The notes under the pieces: model-generated
What the model was told of the DNA's origin: nothing
Seen by the model: only the letters and a program-made list of their open reading frames with translations
Database searches by the model: none
Translations under genes and position numbers: made by a program
Shown: positions 32,601 to 44,213 of the stretch, one piece after another
Numbering within the stretch: position 1 is the stretch's first letter
How the letters are laid out: each line of letters opens with the position of its first letter
Source: Azadirachta indica
Taxonomy: Eukaryota > Streptophyta > Magnoliopsida > Sapindales > Meliaceae
Assembly (NCBI GenBank): GCA_022749755.1
Contig: CM040441.1
Coordinates: 23,003,475 to 23,067,474 of the forward strand
DNA: 64,000 bases
Direction: 5' to 3'

Positions 32601-34361
32601 GTAGAAACAAAGTACTTTTCCTAGTGCGTATCAAGTTTGACAATTCCGGCGCAAAAATTGTATGTTTTTCAACTTCTCTATTTTTGAAATAAATTTCACT
32701 GAAACGATCCTTACACAATGCTGAGTAAAATACATGCGGCACGTCTAAAAAAAAATTCGTTTTTCCAGTCCGTATCACGTTTGACAATTCCATCCCCAAA
32801 AATGGACATTTTTAAAATAAAATGCACTGTGAGGATCCTCATGCGATGGTGAGTAACAAGACTTGTAGCCCATCTTGAAACGAAATCGTTTTTCCAATTC
32901 TTATCACATTTGACAGTTCCATCACCGAAAATCGTATGTTTTCAACTTATCCTTTTTTTGAAATAAAATGCATCGTAATGATGCCCATGTGATGGTGAGT
33001 AACAAAACGTACGGGCCCTCACGAAATAAGGTTGTTTTTCAAGTTTGTATCATGTTTAACATTTCCGTCACCAAAAATCTTACGCATTGAACTTCTCCAT
33101 TTTCAAAATAAAATACACTGTAATGATCCTCACAAAATGGTGAGTAACAAAATATGCGGCCCGTCTCAAAATGAAGTCCTTTTTCAAGTACATATCACAT
33201 TTTAAAATTTCGTCCTCGAAAATTGTACATTTTTAACTTCCCTACTCTGAAAATAACATGCACCATAACAATGCCCATGTGATTCTGAGTAACAAAATGT
33301 GCTGTCCATCTCAACACAAAGTCATTTTTCGAGTCCCTATAATGTTTAACAATTCTGTCCCTGAAAATGGTTTGTTATCTACTTATCCGTTTTTTAAATA
33401 AAATGCACCGTAAGGATCGTTAGGGGATGGTGAGGAACAATACGTGCAGCCTATTTTGAATCGAAGTCTTTTTTCGACTCCGTATCACATTTGAAAATTC
33501 CATCCCCGAAAATCGTATTTTTTCAACTTCTCGGTTTTTGAAATAAAATGTACCATAAGCATCCTCACACGATACTAAGTAAGATGACATGCGCCCTTTT
33601 TGGAAACGAAGTCATTTTTCGAGTTCGTATCACATTTGACAATTTTGACCCCGAAAATCTTGCGCATTGAACTTTTCCATTTTCGAAATAAAATATACCG
33701 TAACAGTTTTCACACGATACTGAATAACAAGACATGCGGGCCGTCTCGAAACGAAGTTACTTTCCGAGTCAATATCATATTTGACAATTCCGTCTTCGAA
33801 AATCGTACTTTTTCAACTTCTTCGTTTTCGAATAAAATGCATCGTAACGATCCCCACATGATGATAAATAATAAGGCATGCGACCTTTCTTAAAATGAAG
33901 TCGTTTTCCCAGTCCATATAACATTTGACAATTCTGTCCCCAAAAATCGTATGGCTTCAACTTCTCCATTTTTTAAATAAAATGCACTGTAACGATCCCC
34001 ACGCGATGGGGAGTAACAAGATGTGCAGCTCATTCCAAAACGAAGTTGTTTTTCAAGTCTGTATCACGTTTAACATTTCTGTCACCGAAAATCTTACACA
34101 TTGAACTTCTCCGTTTTCGAAATAAAATACACTTTAATGATCCTCACGCAATAGTGAGTAACAAGACATGCGGCCCGTCTCAAAACGAAGTCATTTTTCA
34201 AGTACATAGCACAATTTACAATTTTGTCCCCGAAAATCATATGTTTTTAACTTCTCCATTCTAAAATTGACATGCACCATAACGATCCCCACGTAATGTT
34301 GAGTAATAAGACGAGCGGCCCATCTCAAAACAAAGTCGTTTTTTGAGTCTCTATAACATTT
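29692..34361 (+). repeat. Satellite array S5 (subfamily alpha), longest in window
   Basis: About 32 monomers over 4.7 kb. Successive GTGAGTAAC-type motifs lie near 30069, 30212, 30352, 30493, 30638, 30784, 30916 and 31061, giving steps of 132-146 and a period near 145 bp; one step (31061 to 31161) is about 100 bp, so some copies are shortened. Many copies carry a GGATCC in GTAAGGATCCTCAC. From 31874 the array is repeated after the assembly gap. It ends against RNase H at a shared TTTGCC. Confidence 0.95.
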
Positions 34362-36638
34362 GCCTTATTTGTATTTGATCACATAAGAAATGTCTCAATG
34401 AACTCCACCCATTTGGCATGATGTCTGCTTAACTTGTGCTGCGCCTTTAAATGTTTCAAAAATTTATGATCCATATGAATCATAAACTCTTGGGGCCAAA
34501 GGTAATACCGCCAAGTTTTTAGAGTTCAAACCAATGCATACAATATTTGTAGTAGTAAGTGGGATAGTTTAAAGACGCCCCATTTAGTTTCTCACTAAAT
34601 TACGCAATCGGTCTTCCTTCTTGCATTAATACGCCTCTGATTTTTACACCTGAAACATCACACTCAATCTCAAAGGTTTTAGCGAAGTTAGGTAAAACAA
34701 GTAAAGGTGCATTAGTCAATTTTTTTTTGATGAGTTTTAATGCTTTTTCTTGCTCTTTTCCCTATTTGAACGGAACATTCTTCTTGATGATTTCGATTAA
34801 GGGTACAGTTATGCTGATAAAAATTGGCCAATCCATGAAGGCTTCTTACTTGATTCGTCGAAGTAGGCGTTAGCCATTCTTGAATTGCCTTCACCTTCTC
34901 CTCATCGACCTCAACACTTACAACAAAACCAAGAAACACAAGCTTATTCGTGCAAAAATATATATTTCTTAAATTTAGTAAATAGCCTTTGTTTCCTTAA
35001 AACCTTTAAAACAAGTTTTAAGTGTTCAACATAATCATCCAACTTTTTGATATAAATCAAGATATCATCAAAATAGACAACTACGAATTTGCCAATAAAA
35101 GCACGCAAAACATGGTTCATAAGTCTCATGAAAGTACTAGTGCATTAGTTAACTCAAAAGGCATAACTAACCATTCATACAAATCAAATTTTGTTTTAAA
35201 TGCAGTTTTCCACTCATTCCCTTCTTTCATCCTAATTTGATAATATCTATTTTTAAGATCAATTTTAGAAAACACACAAGATCCATGCAATTCATCTAAC
35301 ATATCATCTAATCGAGGAATGGGATGTCGATTTTTTACTGTAATATTATTGACAACTCGGCAATCAATACGCGTCCTCAATGTTCCATCTTTTTAGGCAC
35401 TAGTAGCACCGGAACCGCACAAGGACTCATGCTTTTTCTAACATACCCTTTTTTCATCAGCTAGTTAACTTGTCGTTGAAATTTCTTCGTCTCCTCGAGA
35501 TTACTTCTATAAGCTGGTTAGTTCGGAATTGTTGCACCGGGTATAAAATCAATTTGATGTTTAATTCCTCAAATTGGAGGTAAATCAGGGGGCACCTCTT
35601 TAGGAAAGACATCCTCGAATTCCTACAAAAAAAACATAACATTACTCAGTAAAAATCCGGTAAGATCGTTAGTACAAAAAAATGCCTCTTTATATATCAG
35701 GGGCTGTTGTGAAAGTAAAGTTCTCTTTATCTCACTTTTTTTTGCGATGAAATTATATTTTCCTCTCTCTCACACATCAATGTTGTAACTCTCTCATTTT
35801 TCCTCTCACTCTCTTTCACATTTTTGCTTTTCTCGTTTTCTTTTTTCTTTTCATTTGTTTTTTGCATTTTTAATTATTCTTCGACAACTTGTTTTGGAGT
35901 TAATAGTACAAGTGATATAAGTTGTCTTTTGATGGTAAAAGAGTATCTATTAGTAAAACCATCGTGTGTGACTCGTTGATCATTTTGCCATGGTCTGCCA
36001 AATAGGATGTGACATGCGTGCATACGTATCATGTCACAAAGGACCTCATCCTCATACTTTCTAATAGAAAATGCCACCAACACTTGTATTGTTACCTTAA
36101 TTTTTCCACAAATGTGTAGCCATTGAAGTCGGTACGGTCGTGGATGTTTCATGGTAGGTAACAACAATTTCTCCACTAATTCAGTGCTGGCCAAGTTGGT
36201 GCAACTTCCTCCATCAATTATAACGTTGCAAACTTTGTTGTTGACGAAACATCAAGTATGAAACAAGTTCTCCTACTGATCATTTTCTTCTTCCTTAACC
36301 TGTGCGCTAAGAACTCGTCTTGCCACTAATAATTCTCCTTCCACAGCATATTGCCCTTCATAGTTATCTTCAAGAGGTGGCATGTCTTCTATTTCGTCTT
36401 CTTCTTCTCTTTTCCACTCAATCTCCCCTTGAGTATTGATCACCATTACCCTTTTATTCGGGCATTGGCTAGTTATATATGACCCCTGCCTTAACATTTA
36501 AAATACTTAATGTCACGATTTCCAGAAGCGGTGTATTCAATGTTATCTTGTTTTTGCGGCACAACTTGTTTGGTATCTTTAGAGGCTTCAGACTTAGACT
36601 TTGTTAATAGAAATTCCTCTTGTGTAAGTGTTGATCTC
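34362..36638 (-). pseudogene. Family A RNase H, reverse transcriptase, protease, zinc knuckle and gag end
   Basis: Minus-strand order from the right: gag C-terminus EEFLLTKSKSEASKDTKQVV (near 36570-36630), zinc knuckle remnant KYFKC-stop-GRGHI (near 36500), protease (VASTELVEKLLLPTMKHPRP near 36150-36215 and DACHILFGRPW-like MHACHILFGRPW), a charged linker, reverse transcriptase [22 protein letters not shown] entry, [18 protein letters not shown], the intact VYFDDILIY near 35050, and RNase H to 34362. It is the most complete A pol in the window, but stops and frameshifts break it. It is cut at the right by LTR D within gag. Confidence 0.92.
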
Positions 36639-37788
36639 TGATGTGGAAATTTTAAATGCTCGCAAGTGCACGAATTATTAATAGCTGATAATAAGTTCAC
36701 TCCGAGATCGATCTCTTGCGAAATTGTAATGGTTTAAATCCTTATTGCTTCTTATTAATTACTAATTTAAGTAAATATAAAATTGTAAATAGACTAATAC
36801 AATTAAATGACAAATTCAGATTATTCCAATTGAAGTGATTAAAAAGCTAAATTATAAGAACTTGAAATCAATAAAATTCTGTTGAATTCAAATGAAACTA
36901 GATGGGATTTGGCTAGTTATCTAATTTGGTATTGAAATATTAGGTGAATTAAACAACCATTATATAATTTAGATTATTGGTTTTTCCACTAAAGGTAGAG
37001 AATTCTAATAATTATGATAATTTTCACTTACAATTAATTAAATATATCCTTGATATGAAGCTTCTACTTAATTAATTGTATTGTTCAATAAATAAGAAAT
37101 AATCTCAATCTCTAATTAATCACATTTCACAAAATATTTAATATCATTTGAATAGTAAAGCTAAACTCCCAAAATATGTTTACACTTCCATTCTTAAATT
37201 CAAATTTATGAATCTAATTACAAAAATTCTAAACATATTTGAAAAATAAACAAACTTAAAGAAAGCTTCTCTTTTTGAAGGTGCATCACCAAGTTTTGAA
37301 GAAGATGATAATTCTGCCCAGCAAGAATGTCCTCCTCTTCAATCCAGTAATTATGCTCCTCCAATGGAAAACTCCCTCTTTAGAAAACCCTCTTTTTCAT
37401 CAAATCCTTCTTTAATTCATTCTCTACCCAATAGCACCTCCAAAGTCCTCCCTTTAATTCGTTAAAGAAAGTCTCCCTTCTAGTTGTCTTCTTTTCAGCT
37501 GAAATTTTGACCATTAAATTTTAACATTTGCTTTCTTTTTGAAATGTAGGATTGTAAATCATTATGTCTAATTTTCAAATTATTTTGTATCATCCAAAAT
37601 ACGAGTATTGATGATAAAGTTATATTTAGTAAATACGAGCCTTCAAGCATCTTGAGTTTATTTTTAGGCTTTCTACAATAATTCCTGCAAGTAATAAAAA
37701 GAAGTTCAAAATAATAAAATTTTAAGATAAAATATATGAATAAAGGACATAAATATAATAAAATATTAGGACAAATATTGATTTATCA
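36639..37788 (-). mobile_element. Family D 3' LTR, reverse orientation
   Basis: It runs from TGATGTGGAAATT at 36639 to TTGATTTATCA at 37788 (1150 bp). The minus-strand polypurine tract TTTGGGGGAATT adjoins at 37789-37800, typical of Athila/Tat-like elements. It matches the plus-strand LTR at 41965-43343, including the segment around AAACTTGGTGATGCACC, with some deletions. Confidence 0.85.
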
Positions 37789-38990
37789 AATTCCCCCAAA
37801 CTAAATTTTGCTCGTTCTCGAGCAAAAAATAAAAATAAAAGACTCGACATACATGTGAAAATTCCTTTTTAAAGATGATTCCTCAAAATGATAATGGCTT
37901 CAAAAGAATGCAACAAGACATAGGGTCAATCAATTACTTATCCAATTATTAACAATTTTTCAGAAATTATCCTTATGTGTAGTGTGTGATAGCTATAAAT
38001 CAATTATCATCTCTCTTGTCATCTTTCACATTATCAAAATATAGCATGCATTGATATTTCAACTCCAAACTTCACAAAGGTGATCACTCTAAAAGAAATG
38101 CACTCGAAATTTAGGTTATTACTAAACTGTATGTAAGACAAGCATAAAATTTAGATTTTTAATGGAAAATAAAGCTCACATACAAAATAAAGAATGCACT
38201 ATTTCTGATGTAATGATGTTGATCTTATGAACGGAATACTATCAACTTGATTTTCCTAACAATAAATGCAAACTAATCATATGATACACAAAATCAACAT
38301 AGAACTTTTCTTTTTGAGTTGTAATAAGGCTATTGGGTAAGGTGAGGATAAGAATTGGTGGATAAAAGATAAACTAAAGCCATAAAAACTCAATAATATA
38401 TGCACCTATCATCAAACTCTCATTTTTCAGTTTTCTTTCATATTTTGCAACCACTCATTTACATTCACCTCTTTTTTTATTTTTTTCTTTTTTTTTTTTA
38501 ATCTCAAATTTCATTTTGCAGCCCCATTTTTTTTACTGCACTTTCCTAATCAACCTTAGCATTTCTCCCTTCTTTTTTTTTTTTTCTTAGTGCAGCACAT
38601 TGATAAAACATGATAACACCAGGCACTATTTTAAGAAATAACAGCCCCCAAACCTATTATAAGGAACATATCCAATCAACTTATTTATGGCTTAAAGAAT
38701 AGAATAAAGATAAGGATATTGGATACTTCGTTATTGGGTTTGATTGTGATTGATTTTAAGAAAGAAAAAGAACATATTGAAGGTCAAAATGGTTACTAAG
38801 AAAGAATATACATTAGGTAGGCAAGAAAGGCGCAAACGATTCAAATAAGGCCTAAAATCACTTCTTATGTATCATACAATCAGTATTACAATCAAAGCAT
38901 GAATAATCAACTTAATTAACCAAAACAAAGTATAATGAGATCATTTGAAAGAAAATATGATAAGAAAATATAGAGTAATGATAAACACTT
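37789..38990 (-). mobile_element. Family D non-coding region before the 3' LTR
   Basis: Beyond the polypurine tract the minus strand has TTGCTCGAGAACGAGCAAAA, a hairpin-capable string, and then 1.2 kb without a coding frame. Poly-T/poly-A runs lie near 38470-38590. This kind of long untranslated segment upstream of the 3' LTR is usual in Athila/Tat elements. It is interrupted at 38991 by a family A element. Confidence 0.7.
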
Positions 38991-39799
38991 TGATGCAAAC
39001 GAGGTTGCGCAACCACGTAAACAAGAGGAGAACTTTAGACATAAGGTTAGAGACACTTAATTACAGCATTTATATGATTCACTAAGTGTGTCGAGTAGAC
39101 CGATTACAAGAGTTAGAGCCAAAATATTGGCAAGTGCCTTAAATGGACTAATTAAAAAGATGTGTGATTCAAATATAATTCAAGATACGCGTCTTGAAGA
39201 ATTAGGCTCAGTGAACATCATTCAAGTGATCGGAGTCCAAGAAGACTAATCTGAAAATGTTCAAAAATTATAGTTCATTTGTGTAATTTTTAAGAATATT
39301 AAAATGATGTAATCACTTATATCATATATATTCGACATCATTGCTTACGTCATATATATATGACGTCATTACTTATGTTTTCATATTTGAAATTTGTAAT
39401 TTTTAAAAGTCATAAAGTTTGTAATTATTTTGTCAAATTGTTAGGTAGGATTGTTAGCCTAACTTTTGACATTTTCCCTTTATATTTGCTTATAAAAAGG
39501 CTTTTATTTTTTAAAATGAAATAAACAATTTGAGTGTTAAATTATTTCTTATAAGTTCTTGTTCTTGAGCTCTTCAAGTTTAATTTCTTGTGGCGTTCAA
39601 AATAACCAAACTTATCATCTAAATTTTTAAGCATTTTCTTAAGGATTCTTAGTGTGGCGTTTGGGTAAATCATAGTCTTAGTTTTTATCTAGATAGGTAT
39701 CGGGTTAAGACTTTATAAACTTGTATCTTGGGGAAATCTTGGGGTTCTTTACTACATTCAGTGTTGAGTTTCGTCATGTTATTGGCGAGATTCATATCA
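38991..39799 (+). mobile_element. Family A 5' LTR
   Basis: It runs from TGATGCAAACGAGG to GAGATTCATATCA (809 bp) and is followed by a primer site. It carries the U3 palindromes near 39312-39375 and a TATA-like TATAAAAAGG near 39491. It is the clearest 5' LTR of family A here. Confidence 0.9.
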
Positions 39800-39801
39800 T
39801 T

Positions 39802-39815
39802 TGGTATCAAAACTT
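39802..39815 (+). promoter_or_regulatory. Primer-binding site, tRNA-Met type
   Basis: TGGTATCAAAACTT lies two bases after the LTR end. It matches the TGGTATCAGAGC complement of initiator tRNA-Met at nearly all positions, with GAG changed to AAA. The equivalent site after the LTR remnant at 46930 reads TGTATCAGAAC. Confidence 0.7.
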
Positions 39816-40322
39816 TGGTTCCAAGGCAAGTTTAAATTATCCTTTACATTTTTGTTGTTTCTTTACTTCTTCAATTAGAATTTTGAAAAAAAAAAGAAAT
39901 ACAAAAAAATATATATATTGTGGCCAAATTCCTCCTTGATTGATCCAAATTTCAATTTTGTGTTTTACTTCCTTCAATTTATTTTGAGTTCATATTTTCA
40001 TTTCTACTTCCTAAAAAAAAAGAGAGAAATAAAAAAAAAAGAGAGAATTATTGTTATCTATTATATTCATAATTTCTTGTAATATTAGCCTAATATTCCT
40101 TATTTTTGATCCAATATTGTCATTGCTTGCATCAATTTCTTAAGAATTGCTTGTTGAATCCTGTGATTTGTTTTAGTTGTTTCTCATCTTAAAATTGCCA
40201 CTATAATTTTGATTAAAGAGTGTGCAAGTATGAGAGCATTTGAGTGCTCAAACACGAAAGTGAGTGAAAACATGTGAGGAAGTGCTTATGAGGTTTCTAA
40301 TTTTGTTTTGCAGATTTTAAAT
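39816..40322 (+). other. Family A leader between primer site and gag
   Basis: This non-coding leader contains A-rich runs (near 39885-39920 and 40013-40048) and a terminal ATTTTGTTTTGCAGATTTT that resembles a splice acceptor just upstream of the gag ATG. The same leader occurs at 46945-47466 and 61088-61593. Confidence 0.6.
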
Positions 40323-41420
40323 ATGTCTCACAATCAAGAAGAAAATTCAACCTCAGGGGTACAACAGCTAACTATCTCGAATCTACAATTACAAGCGAGA
40401 TGAGACGAATGTTGAAGGCTAAGTTAGAACCAATTCATGAGAGGATTGATAGGTTGGAAGAAGAGACACCACGAGGGCAACATCAAATCTCTTCCATTAG
40501 ACAATCACCTAGGCAAGTGCAACCAAGGGTACAATGGGGTAATATTGAGGATGATAAGGAGTTAAATGAATCACCAATGAATCAGGGCAGGTATTTGGGT
40601 GGTTATGGGAATAAAGAAGCTAGGTTGGGTAGATCTAAGTTATTGGATGATGATTTAGGAAGCATTAAGGTAAAAATTCCACCGTTACAAAAAAAAAAAA
40701 AAAAAAACGATCCTGAAGCTTATTTAAAGTAGAGTGAGAGAAGAAAATAGAGATAGTTTTCGATTGTCACAACTACTCCAACACCAAAAAGATAAAACCT
40801 GCGGCCATTGAATTTACTGATTATGCTATTATTTGGTGGGATCAATTATTAAAGGATAAGAGAAGAAATCAAGAACGCTCTGTTGAAACGTGGGACGAGA
40901 TGAAGACAATAATGAGAAGACGTTTCATTCCAAGCCACTACCATCAAGAGTTGTTCAACAAATTGCAACGTCTAACTCGAAAATCTAAAAGCCTAGATAA
41001 ATAGTATAAAGAGATGGAGGTTGCTATATTCGAGCAAATGTGGAGGAGGATAGAGAAGCTACCATGGCTAGATTCTTACATAGTTTAAATCGTGAGATCA
41101 CAAACGTGGTGAAGATGCAATATTATGTAGAATTGACAGATATGATACACCAAGCCATCAAAGTTGAGCAACAATTGAAGCGAAGAAACATGGCTAGAAG
41201 AGGGGCAAGCACGACTGCTACAAACTCATGGAGATCAACTCCTAAACGGGAGGAATTTCCATTAACAAAGTTTAATTCTGAAGCTTCTAAGGATGTGAAA
41301 CAAGTTGTGCCATAAAAATAAGGTAACATTGAATCCACCTCTTCTAAAAATCATGACATTAAGTGCTTTAAATGTCAAAGCAGGGGTCATATAGCTAGCC
41401 AATGCCCAAATTGTCATTAC
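40323..41420 (+). pseudogene. Family A gag with zinc knuckle, truncated
   Basis: It starts MSHNQEENSTSGVQQLTI and includes IHERIDRLEEETPRGQHQIS, LGSIKVKIPPLQ, FTDYAIIWWDQLLKDK, MRRRFIPSHYHQELFNKLQ, VEEDREATMARFLHSLNRE and the knuckle CFKCQSRGHIASQCPN, which keeps all four ligands. Right after the knuckle the sequence jumps to protease-derived CHYLPTMN and ends. A run of 18 A near 40690 alters the frame relative to the copy at 61960, and stops interrupt near 40731 and 41000. Confidence 0.9.
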
Positions 41421-41548
41421 CTACCATGAACATTAGCTTCGTTTTGCACTTAATGTCTTCATTTGCATCCTGAATCAAAATATGAGAATAATTAATACAT
41501 TTAAGAACTAAATAAACATAAAGAACTAAAAAATTAAGTGAGAAAAAT
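41421..41548. other. Short non-coding stretch
   Basis: It lies between truncated gag/protease and satellite. It is AT-rich, with no recognisable motif. Confidence 0.3.
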
Positions 41549-41964
41549 GTGGCATTCTGCATTCTTATCATACATTTTATTTCAAAAACGAAGAAGTTGA
41601 AAACGTATGATTTTCAGGGTCAGAAATGTCAAATGTCATACGGACTCAAAAAACAACTTGATTTTAAGATGGGCTGCATGTCTTGTTACTCATCATCGTG
41701 TAAATATTGTTACAGTGCATTTTATTTCAATAACGAAGAAGTTGACAACGATTTTCGAGGCCAAAATTGTCAAACGTAATACAAACTCAAAAAAATAACT
41801 TTGTTTCGACATAGACTGCACGCCTTTTACTCACCATCGTGTGAGTATCATTATGGTGCATTGTATTTCGAAAATGGAGAAGTTGAAAACGTATGATTTT
41901 TCGGCACAAGAATTGTCAAACGTGAGACCAATTAGAAAAACAACTTTGTTTCGACATAGAGCGC
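41549..41964 (-). repeat. Satellite block S6 (about three monomers)
   Basis: Three reverse-orientation alpha-like monomers are marked by TGCATTTTATTTCAATAACG, AAAATTGTCAAACG and TTTTACTCACCATCGTGTGA. The family D LTR starts inside the third, after ACATAGAGCGC. Confidence 0.88.
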
Positions 41965-43343
41965 TGATAAATCAATATTTGTCCTAATATTTTATTATGT
42001 TTATGTCCTTTATTCATGTATTTTATTTTAGAATTTTATTACTTTAAGTTTCTTTTTTTTACTTGTAGGAATTGTTATAGAAAGTCTAAAAACAAACCCA
42101 AGATGCTGGAAGGTCTGTATTTACTGAATATAGTTCGTATTTTCTAGTATAACTTTATTCTCAATACTCATATTTGGGTGATACAAAATAATTTGAAAAC
42201 TAGATATAATGATTTACAAACTTACATTTCAAAAAGAAAGCGAATGTTGAAGTTTAAGGGTCAAAATTCCAGCTGGTAAAAAGACAACTAGAAGACAGGC
42301 TTTCCTTGACATGTGGGAGTAAATTTTGAATAAGTTGTTGACAAAATGAGTAAAAGGGAAGACTTTGGTAGTGTTGTTGGGTAGAGAATGAATTGAGGAA
42401 GGATTTGATGAAAAGAGGATTTTCTAAAGAGGGTGTTTTCCATTGGAGGGGCAGGATTGCTGGATTGAAGAAGAGGACATTCTTGTTGGGCAGAATTATC
42501 ATCTTCTTCAAAACTTGGTGGTGAACCTTCAAAAAGGGAAGCTTTCCTTAAGTTTGTTTATTTTTTAAATATGCTTAGAACTTTTATAATTAGATTCATA
42601 GATTTGAATTTAAGAATGGAAGTATAAACATACTTTGGGATTTTGGCCTTGTTATTGAAATGGTATTGAATATTTTGTGAAATGTGATTAATTAGATATT
42701 GATATTATTTCTTGTTCATTGATATGTATAATTTTGATTATTTATCGTGGATTTGCTATCTATTATTTGTGATTGAAATTAATTTGAGAATTAAGGTGTT
42801 AGAAACATCATCTTACCTTAACTAAGCTCTTTTGAAAAAGTATTTAAATTGACTACATTGAGTTGGTTTGATTTAAATGGTTAAATGATTTTCTTATAAC
42901 AATACAATTAATTAAGTAGAAGTCTTATATCAAGGATATATTTAATTAATTGTAAGTGAGAATTACCATGATCATTAGAATTCTCTACCTTTAGTGGAAG
43001 AACCAATAATCTAAATTACATAATGGTTGTCTAATTCACCTAATATTTCAATACCAAATTAGATAACTAGCCAAATCCCATTTAAGTTCATTGAATTCAA
43101 CAGAATCTTATTGATTTTAAGTTATTGTAATTTAGCTTTTTAATCACTTCAATTGGGATAATATGAATTTGTTATTTGATTGTATTAAAGTATTTATAAT
43201 TTTATGTTTGCTTAAATTAGTAATTAACAGGAAACATTAAGGATTTAAACCATTACAATTTCGCGAGAAATCGACCTCGGAGTGAACTTATTGTCAGCTA
43301 TTAACGATTCGTGCACTTGCGAGCATTTAAAACTTACACATCA
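41965..43343 (+). mobile_element. Family D 5' LTR
   Basis: It runs from TGATAAATCAATATTTG to TTACACATCA (1379 bp). The 3' end has TCGACCTCGGAGTGAAC and GTGCACTTGCGAGC, like the 3' ends of Athila/Tat LTRs. It is followed by a tRNA-Asp-type primer site. A minus-strand 92-codon frame (42254-42532) inside it shows no homology I recognise. Confidence 0.9.
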
Positions 43344-43349
43344 AGTTTT

Positions 43350-43367
43350 TGGCGCTGTTGCCGGGGA
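43350..43367 (+). promoter_or_regulatory. Primer-binding site, tRNA-Asp type
   Basis: TGGCGCTGTTGCCGGGGA differs by one base from TGGCGCCGTTGCCGGGGA, the complement of tRNA-Asp used by many plant Athila/Tat/Ogre elements. It lies six bases after the LTR end. Confidence 0.88.
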
Positions 43368-43493
43368 ATTGATGTTTAAATTATATATTTTTTTTCTTTG
43401 TTGTTATTTTTTTTGTTTGTTTTGAGCGTTTCATTTATTGGTATTTTATTTTGTTTTTTTGTAACTTAATTTTTTTTTTCTTTCATTAGGTAT

Positions 43494-44213
43494 ATGCACG
43501 GTGAGAATTCCCTAAAAGGAGATCTTGGGGAGAAAAGGAATAATATCCTAAAAATAAAGGAGAATTTGAGACAACTAGTTGAAAACATCAATTACGTACT
43601 GAGCAAGAAGAAGAAATTGTTGAGGAAACAGCAAGCATGGAGGCCCAAACAATAGAAGTAGCCGAAAGACAAGGGTGATGAAGGAGTATGCAAGGCCAAT
43701 CATTAGCACTTCTACATCTTGCATACAATTGGAGGATGCTGCGTGAAATTATAAGATAAAAAACATACATTATTCTATATTGCCTTCTTTTTATGGAATG
43801 CTTAACGAAAACCCTTCGATTTTCATTAGGGACTTTTATGCGACAGTGCAAACTTTTCCTTTGTAAAGATTAACCGAGGATCAACTTAGAATGAGATGTT
43901 TTCCCTATATGCTGAAAGATAGAGCTAAAGCTTGGTTGATGACCCTTCCACCAAGATCTTTAACTACATGGGAAGCAGTTTATAATAAATTCATGGGAAA
44001 ATTCTACTCTCCTCAGAAGACCACTGAGTTTAAGGACTAAAATTGTCACCTTTTCTCAAATGGAGAGAAAGCCTTTCCATGAAGTATGGGATAGATTCAA
44101 GATGCTTCTTATCCAATGTCCTCACCATCATTTTTCGCTATAGCTATAAAACAAATTTTCTATGATGGATTGACGCAACAATGTCAATACACGGTTGATA
44201 AAGCTATCAGGGG
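43494..44213 (+). pseudogene. Family D (Athila/Tat-like) gag, truncated
   Basis: The ATG at 43494 gives MHGENSLKGDLGEKRNN. Further on, in shifting frames, are MRCFPYMLKDRAKAWLM, TTWEAVYNKFMGKFYSPQKT, TFSQMERKPFHEVWDRFKML and CPHHHF near 43890-44135, the standard Retrotrans_gag core of this lineage, then a frame with YTVDKAIRGDT. Frameshifts and stops occur near 43600, 43865 and 44040. A family A LTR interrupts it at 44214. No D pol sequence is present. Confidence 0.85.

Larger units (their letters stand above)
31874..42734. repeat. Large duplicated block, copy 1
   Basis: The order and sequence of satellite, minus-strand A pol, D LTR, A LTR, gag, short satellite and D LTR are repeated at 53152-64000 with only scattered substitutions and small length changes. 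The offset stays between about 21264 and 21278 bp throughout. The right end is limited only by the window. Copy 2 starts exactly at the 100-N gap. Confidence 0.93.

Noticed and set aside
42254..42532. 92-codon minus-strand frame in the family D LTR, also at 63554-63799
   Set aside because: It is inside an LTR, not conserved in length between the two near-identical copies (an indel shifts it), and matches no family I know.
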